Under the pieces are notes generated by a model. It saw only the letters and a list, made by a program, of their open reading frames with translations, was not told the DNA's origin and ran no database searches. DNA of 36,376 nucleotides from an uncultured Prevotellaceae bacterium (GTDB lineage: Bacteria > Bacteroidota > Bacteroidia > Bacteroidales > Bacteroidaceae). Below, one piece after another: positions 32,319 to 36,376 of the stretch; the first letter of the stretch is position 1; each line of letters begins with the position of its first letter. A program made the position numbers and the translations under genes. The stretch spans positions 1 to 36,376 of the forward strand of contig ONYA01000028.1 in the NCBI GenBank assembly GCA_900321965.1, written 5' to 3'.

Positions 32319-33894
32319 ATTTTTTTGCTTCAATCTCCTCTTTCATGTCAATAAACTGGCGTTTGGCATCGTAAAACTCGTATTGCAGGAATGCCAGTTT
32401 CTGTGAGGGGATGACGTGTACGCCAAAGCCGTACTTCATCTGCCAGCGGCGTTTCAGCGAGATGACTCCCTGATTGATGTAAGCCGCTACGTAGGGATGA
32501 ACGTGCAAGTAGAACTTGCTGATGCCTATTTTATTGACTAGGCGGTCAATCTTGCTCTCTAACTGGTCGGTGAAAAGAATGGACGACCGGATTTTTCCAG
32601 TACCGAAACAGGTGGGACAGTCTTCTTCTACATTGACATCCATAGCCGGACGCACGCGCTGACGCGTAATCTGCATCAGTCCGAACTTCGACAGCGGCAG
32701 GATGTTATGGCGGGCACGGTCTTTCTGCATGTTCTTGCACATACGCTCGTAGAGCAGCTGACGGTCTTCTGCCAGATTCATGTCCACGAAGTCGACCACG
32801 ATGATTCCTCCCATATCGCGTAGTCGCAACTGCCGTGCCAGTTCGTCGGCAGCACCTAAGTTCGTCTCAAGCGCATTTGCCTCTTGGCCGTTTTCCTTCT
32901 TCACGCGAGTGCCGCTGTTGACGTCGACGACGTGCATAGCCTCCGTATGCTCAATAATGAGATAGGCGCCACGCTTGTAGTTGACGGTCTTGCCGAATCC
33001 CGACTTCAGCTGCTTGGTGACGTTGAAATTGTCGAAGATGGGGACTGTACCCGTATACTGCTTCACAATTTCCTGACGCTCGGGGGCTATCAGCCCCACG
33101 TAGTCTTTCACCTGCTGGAAGATGGTATCGTCGTTGATGTAGATACCATCATAGGTGGGATTAAACAAATCGCGCAACAAGGCAACGGCCCGGCTCTCCT
33201 CCTCATAGATGAGTTGCGGGCGCTCCTGAGTCTTCTGAACCTTCGTGATGGCGTCCTCCCAGCGCTTCAGCAGGATCTTCATTTCCTGATCCAGTTCGGC
33301 GGCACGCTTGCCTTCGGCCACCGTACGGACGATGACGCCGAAGTTCTTCGGTTTGATACTCTGGATGAGCTGCTTCAGTCGGCTGCGTTCCTCGCTTTTC
33401 TTGATTTTTGTAGAAACATTCACTTTATCGCCAAAGGGAATCAGCACGATGTAACGGCCGGCAAAACTCAGTTCGCACGTCAGTCGGGGGCCTTTCGTAG
33501 AGATGGGTTCCTTCACCACCTGTACCATCACCTCCTGACCTACCTGCAAGGTGGTCTGCACGCTGCCATCCTTAGGCAGGTCGGGCAGCCTCGTAGCCTT
33601 CTGTATGGGATAAAGCTTCTTTCTGTCGCTCTGTACCTGTTTCAGATACTTTTCAAAAGAGCTGAATTGAGTGCCCAAGTCAAGGTAGTGAAGAAAGGCA
33701 TCCTTCTCATACCCTACGTCGACAAAGCAGGCGTTCAGTCCGGGCATAAGCTTGCGGACTTTCGCAATGTAGATGTTGCCGACCGAGAACGAGGCTTCGC
33801 GCCGTTCGTTCTGATACTCCACCAACTGCTTGTCTTCAAGCAGCGCCATGGAAATATCCTTCGGTTGCACATCAATAATTAGCTCGCTTGTCAT
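32317..33894 (-). CDS. rng: Ribonuclease E/G family protein
   Basis: The enzyme cuts single-stranded RNA, matures rRNA and starts mRNA decay. The 525 residues match RNase G size and lack the long degradosome tail of RNase E. The N-terminal S1 domain (about 36-115) carries VGNIYIAKVRKLMPGLNACFVDVG. The RNase H-like and 5'-sensor regions follow, with GPRLTCELSFAGRY. The DNase-I-like catalytic core has GTRVKKENGQ and GGIIVVDFVDM, which bears a catalytic Asp. The zinc link is CPTCFGTGK (about 421-429), with two Cys. ATG 33894 is a good start. The gene lies downstream of the HU-like gene and the 29-residue basic protein; they may share a message. Confidence 0.95.
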   Translation of the reverse strand: MTSELIIDVQPKDISMALLEDKQLVEYQNERREASFSVGNIYIAKVRKLMPGLNACFVDVGYEKDAFLHYLDLGTQFSSFEKYLKQVQSDRKKLYPIQKATRLPDLPKDGSVQTTLQVGQEVMVQVVKEPISTKGPRLTCELSFAGRYIVLIPFGDKVNVSTKIKKSEERSRLKQLIQSIKPKNFGVIVRTVAEGKRAAELDQEMKILLKRWEDAITKVQKTQERPQLIYEEESRAVALLRDLFNPTYDGIYINDDTIFQQVKDYVGLIAPERQEIVKQYTGTVPIFDNFNVTKQLKSGFGKTVNYKRGAYLIIEHTEAMHVVDVNSGTRVKKENGQEANALETNLGAADELARQLRLRDMGGIIVVDFVDMNLAEDRQLLYERMCKNMQKDRARHNILPLSKFGLMQITRQRVRPAMDVNVEEDCPTCFGTGKIRSSILFTDQLESKIDRLVNKIGISKFYLHVHPYVAAYINQGVISLKRRWQMKYGFGVHVIPSQKLAFLQYEFYDAKRQFIDMKEEIEAKK

Positions 33895-34003
33895 TTGTCT
33901 TTAAAAAACGTTGCTTGGGGTGTTTTGGGGTTTTAACAAAAAGGGGTGCAGCGCGTACCCACGCAACCACACTCCCTTCATTTCCTTACTGTCAGGTAAG
34001 AGC

Positions 34004-34093
34004 TTACTTGCTCTTATGACGATTCTTGCGCAGTCTCTTCTTACGCTTGTGAGTAGCCATCTTGTGGCCCTTCTTTTTCTTTCCGTTTGGCAT
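34004..34093 (-). CDS. 29-residue, extremely basic protein, possible ribosomal protein
   Basis: From ATG 34093 the frame reads MPNGKKKKGHKMATHKRKKR, then LRKNRHKSK and TAA. Of 29 residues about 17 are Lys, Arg or His. It resembles a short protein widespread in Bacteroidota, and from memory resembles the large-subunit protein bL38 described for Flavobacterium; that identity needs an alignment. A nucleic-acid-bound role, most likely in the ribosome, is consistent with its composition. It lies 40 nt after the HU-like gene and 109 nt before rng, all in the same direction. It is shorter than common gene-calling limits and easily missed. Confidence 0.65.
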   Translation of the reverse strand: MPNGKKKKGHKMATHKRKKRLRKNRHKSK

Positions 34094-34133
34094 AATTCTT
34101 AAATGTTTTAATATTGAAATGTTTACTTTGAGA

Positions 34134-34409
34134 TTACTTCATCTTTCCAATGAAACTCTTTGCGGGCTTGAAGGCGGGGAAGTCGTGAGCGTCAATAACC
34201 AATGTCGTGTTCTTGGAAATATTACGAGCCGTCTTCTGGGCGCGATGCTTGACAATGAAACTGCCAAAGCCACGAAGATAGACGTTCTCCTTGTTTGAGG
34301 CTAAGCTCACACGAATCTCCTCCATAAAAGCCTCAACGGTTGCTGCTACATCTTTCTTAGCAATACCTGTCTCGTCAGCAATTTTGTTGATGATGTCTGC
34401 CTTTGTCAT
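34134..34409 (-). CDS. HU/IHF-family DNA-binding protein
   Basis: A small dimeric nucleoid protein that bends DNA. From ATG 34409 it has 91 residues, the usual size. The N-terminal helices MTKADIINKIADETGIAKKDVAATVEAF and strand VYLRGFGSFIVKHR match HU. The arm has the KTARNISKNTT stretch, and the tail FPAFKPAKSF is typical. A longer reading from TTG 34469 would put its start inside the -7 promoter box, so it is rejected. A 29-residue basic-protein gene and rng follow in the same direction. Confidence 0.93.
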   Translation of the reverse strand: MTKADIINKIADETGIAKKDVAATVEAFMEEIRVSLASNKENVYLRGFGSFIVKHRAQKTARNISKNTTLVIDAHDFPAFKPAKSFIGKMK

Positions 34410-34466
34410 GTCTTTAAAATACTTTAATTTTTGACTGTTATCTTTACTGTTTTCAATTTCGGACTG

Positions 34467-34474
34467 CAAAGATA
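34467..34474 (-). promoter_or_regulatory. -7 box of the HU-like gene promoter
   Basis: TATCTTTG on the minus strand fits TAnnTTTG. The leader would be about 50 nt. No clear -33 box is seen. Confidence 0.5.
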
Positions 34475-34532
34475 CTGTTTTTCAGTGAGATATAGAAATT
34501 TTCAGCGGTTTTTTTTCAAAAATTTAAAAAAT

Positions 34533-34571
34533 AGTCCCTCTTTTGGTTTGTTTTCGCCAAAAAGAGGGGCT
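34533..34571 (-). terminator. Intrinsic terminator of rpiB
   Basis: Long stem: AGCCCCTCTTTTTGG (34571-34557) with CCAAAAGAGGGACT (34546-34533) on the minus strand, then ATTTTTTAAATTTTTG. It lies about 40 nt after the rpiB stop. Confidence 0.85.
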
Positions 34572-34613
34572 ATATAAATATAATAATGAACGTGCGCGAG
34601 AGCAAAGCGGGAT

Positions 34614-35051
34614 TTATACGGGTATCTTGTCGATACGCTTCTGATGACGTCCGCCCTCAAACTCCGTCGAGAAGTACTCGTCCATGATCTTGCGGGCCAT
34701 ATCCTCGTCGATAAACCGTCCGGGCATCACCAGCACGTTAGCATTGTTGTGCTGGCGGATGAGGTGGGCAATCTCGGGAATCCAGCACAGACCGGCACGA
34801 ATCGACTGGTGCTTGTTCAGCGTCATGTTGATGCCTTCGCCCGAGCCGCAGATAGCAATGCCGGGGAACACCTCGCCAGCCTCGATGCCGCGGGCCAGAG
34901 CGTGGCCGAAGTCAGAGTAGTCGCACGAGTCCTCCGTGTATGTGCCATAGTCCTTATACTCGTATCCCTTCTCTTCGAGATACTTCTTCACAAACTGTTT
35001 CAATGCGTAGCCGGCGTGGTCGCTGGCCAATCCGATAGTCTTAACTTCCAT
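34614..35051 (-). CDS. rpiB: Ribose-5-phosphate isomerase B
   Basis: The enzyme interconverts ribose 5-phosphate and ribulose 5-phosphate in the pentose phosphate pathway; this matters for the pentoses taken in by the arabinose cluster. The 145 residues fit the RpiB/LacAB family: GLASDHAGYALK at the start, DYGTY, then AICGSGEGINMTLNKH with the active-site Cys, and NNANVLVMPGRFI. I chose ATG 35051. An upstream TTG (35084) falls on the -7 box of a near-perfect promoter. The gene is monocistronic, with its own promoter and terminator. Confidence 0.95.
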   Translation of the reverse strand: MEVKTIGLASDHAGYALKQFVKKYLEEKGYEYKDYGTYTEDSCDYSDFGHALARGIEAGEVFPGIAICGSGEGINMTLNKHQSIRAGLCWIPEIAHLIRQHNNANVLVMPGRFIDEDMARKIMDEYFSTEFEGGRHQKRIDKIPV

Positions 35052-35081
35052 CTCAATACGGTATTTATTGGTTTTCTGATG

Positions 35082-35113
35082 CAAAGGTACGAATAAGTGA
35101 GCGAATTACCAAA
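35082..35113 (-). promoter_or_regulatory. Promoter of rpiB
   Basis: Minus strand TTTG (35113-35110), 20 nt, TACCTTTG (35089-35082). It matches the phylum consensus and decides the rpiB start. Confidence 0.8.
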
Positions 35114-35231
35114 TTTATTTGAGTATTTCCGTCATCGCGAAGCGCTTGCTACTGAAAGGACGCAAGAACGAATTAGGTAATTCCGTTTGCTCTATATAAG
35201 AGGAACGCCGTGACCCTATTCGTCATTGTCT

Positions 35232-36239
35232 TCAAGAATCTCCGGAAATAGCATCATCCGCATTCTCCTTCAGTCGTTTAATGACTTTGTCGAAATCGCT
35301 CTCTAAAAGGCGCATCTCTCGTTCACGGTATATCTCAAACTCCCGTTCAGCCTTTTCGATGGCTTCCTGATGCGAGACAGTGCCTGCACCCTCAAGGATG
35401 TTTTTACGCAAACGCAGTATCTGGTCATCCAAGGCCGCAATCCAGTCTGCCATCGTCATGGGGTTCTGCTCCAACGCCTGGAATTCCGCATAGTCCAAGA
35501 ATTGCGAGGTCAGCAGGTTCAGACGCTGCAATTCCAATTCCGTCAAGTAGTTCTTCGCTATCTTCACATCGTCGCGCGTCACGTAGTTCCCCTTGAAGTT
35601 GGTCATGCCCACAAACGGTTTCTCATTATCCACCCGCTCGTAAATCAGTTCGGCTGCCGTATGCTCATGCACAGCGTAGTGCATCTTATTCTGCACCGTT
35701 GCAAAGAACAGCTTCGTCATTTTTGCCCGTGGGTCATAGTCCGTCGCTGTGGCATAGATGTCCGTCACCTGCTGATAGAAGTTCCGTTCGCTACTACGGA
35801 TATCACGAATGCGCTGCAGCAGTTCACGGAAATACCGATTCCCGCCCTGCTTCAGCCGTTCATCGTCCATCGTAAAACCCTTCTGTATATACTCGTGCAA
35901 GCGTTGGGTAGCCCAACGACGGAAGCGCACGGCAATAGGAGACTGAACGCGATAACCTAAGGCAATAATCATATCAAGATTGTAATGATCAATCTCACGC
36001 TGTACCTTGCGTTTACCCTCTTGACGAACTAGAAAGAATTTCTTTCGAGTTGCCTCTTCAATCAATTCACCGTCTTGATAGATATTGCCGACATGAAGAC
36101 TAATATTTTGAGGTGTTGTGGCGTATATTTCAGCAAGATTCTCTCGCGTCAGCCACACATCTTCGTCAGCAAAGCGCGTGTTCACACTCACCTTGCCTTC
36201 ATCATCCTTATACAGTATCAATTTGTTTTCTTTGTCCAT
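35232..36239 (-). CDS. RhuM-family protein
   Basis: The 335 residues match the RhuM family, named after a gene in Salmonella pathogenicity island 3 and common in mobile or defence regions of Bacteroidota. The N-terminal half has a DNA-binding-like region (DEDVWLTRENLAEIYATTPQN), QREIDHYNLDMIIALGYRVQSP and FRRWATQRLHEYIQKGF, which are the most constant family segments. A middle part with GNRYFRELLQRIRDIRSSERNFYQQVTD follows. The C-terminal third is a long charged helix (EREFEIYREREMRLLESDF). Biochemical function is unknown in the family. It lies next to a probable transposase fragment, so it may have arrived by transfer. Confidence 0.88.
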   Translation of the reverse strand: MDKENKLILYKDDEGKVSVNTRFADEDVWLTRENLAEIYATTPQNISLHVGNIYQDGELIEEATRKKFFLVRQEGKRKVQREIDHYNLDMIIALGYRVQSPIAVRFRRWATQRLHEYIQKGFTMDDERLKQGGNRYFRELLQRIRDIRSSERNFYQQVTDIYATATDYDPRAKMTKLFFATVQNKMHYAVHEHTAAELIYERVDNEKPFVGMTNFKGNYVTRDDVKIAKNYLTELELQRLNLLTSQFLDYAEFQALEQNPMTMADWIAALDDQILRLRKNILEGAGTVSHQEAIEKAEREFEIYREREMRLLESDFDKVIKRLKENADDAISGDS

Positions 36240-36302
36240 AGTATATCCAATTTTATCACAAGGGGGCTCCCCGTTACGGAATCATGGGGTCGGTTCTCCT
36301 GA

Positions 36303-36376
36303 TCATTTTTGAAGTTTCTGAATGACTCCAAAAGAAACACCTGTCAGTCTTGAGAGCTGGCGGATTCCGGCTCCAA
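36303..36376 (-). CDS. C-terminal end of a transposase-like protein (cut by window edge)
   Basis: The last 23 codons on the minus strand read GAGIRQLSRLTGVSFGVIQK then LQK and TGA. This is a helix-turn-helix-like tail. Similar tails (GxxIRQLSRLTG) occur, as far as I can recall, at the end of REP-associated tyrosine (IS200-like) transposases of Bacteroidota. The catalytic part lies outside the window, so the call is tentative. Between this end and rhuM is a small G/C hairpin region (GGGGGCTCCCC near 36263). Confidence 0.4.
   Translation of the reverse strand, partial: GAGIRQLSRLTGVSFGVIQKLQK

Noticed and set aside
34410-34469. Longer N-terminus of the HU-like protein from TTG 34469
   Set aside because: That codon lies in the -7 promoter box, and the extra residues are not part of the family.
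35103-35182. Inverted repeat GAATTACC/GGTAATTC upstream of rpiB as a mobile-element end
   Set aside because: Only 8 bp with a 64-nt gap and no target duplication seen; the region also holds the rpiB promoter.

Overview
The window looks like a chromosomal segment from a Bacteroidota bacterium, most likely a Prevotella-type member of the Prevotellaceae. Core genes (rpsA, gyrA, queA, rng, an HU-like gene, rpiB) read like Bacteroidales versions. Promoters follow the Bacteroidota pattern TTTG, 19-21 nt, TAnnTTTG. The L-arabinose cluster carries a NUDIX-fold regulator typical of the phylum, and the first gene ends in a C-terminal domain common in Prevotella surface proteins. These are judgements from reading; no search was run.

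Region 1 (1-6780): the tail of a surface-protein gene, then a type I restriction-modification operon. hsdM is split by one in-frame TAG; hsdS and two small membrane-protein genes form an AT-rich block; hsdR is GC-rich and intact. Between the two small genes lies a scar made of the first bases of hsdR joined to the last 78 bp of hsdS. It marks the slot between hsdS and hsdR as a place where cargo is exchanged.

Region 2 (6781-8203): a strong promoter, a long leader that folds into a well-defined multi-stem RNA, a membrane-anchored protein of unknown function with two-part base composition, and a strong terminator. This unit and the hsdS-hsdR slot are the best candidates for undescribed biology.

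Region 3 (8204-13127): a phage- or satellite-like cluster: Rha/KilAC-type antirepressor, small unknown proteins, an M15 peptidase and a VirE_N-type protein with primase-like motifs and a P-loop. No integrase or structural gene is present. It is full of palindromic and seven-base repeats, some read through as protein.

Region 4 (13128-22930): rpsA alone, then an apparent L-arabinose operon: lipoprotein aldose 1-epimerase, MFS sugar porter, sodium/sugar symporter, AraR-like regulator, araD and araA. No ribulokinase gene is in the cluster.

Region 5 (22950-36376, mostly minus strand): gyrA with a downstream TPR gene, queA divergent from a small tRNA-editing-like gene, a soluble hybrid histidine kinase followed by a membrane endonuclease/phosphatase-family protein, a family 2 glycosyltransferase, an HU-like gene with a 29-residue basic protein and rng, rpiB, and a RhuM-family gene. 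The last bases appear to be the end of a transposase-like gene.
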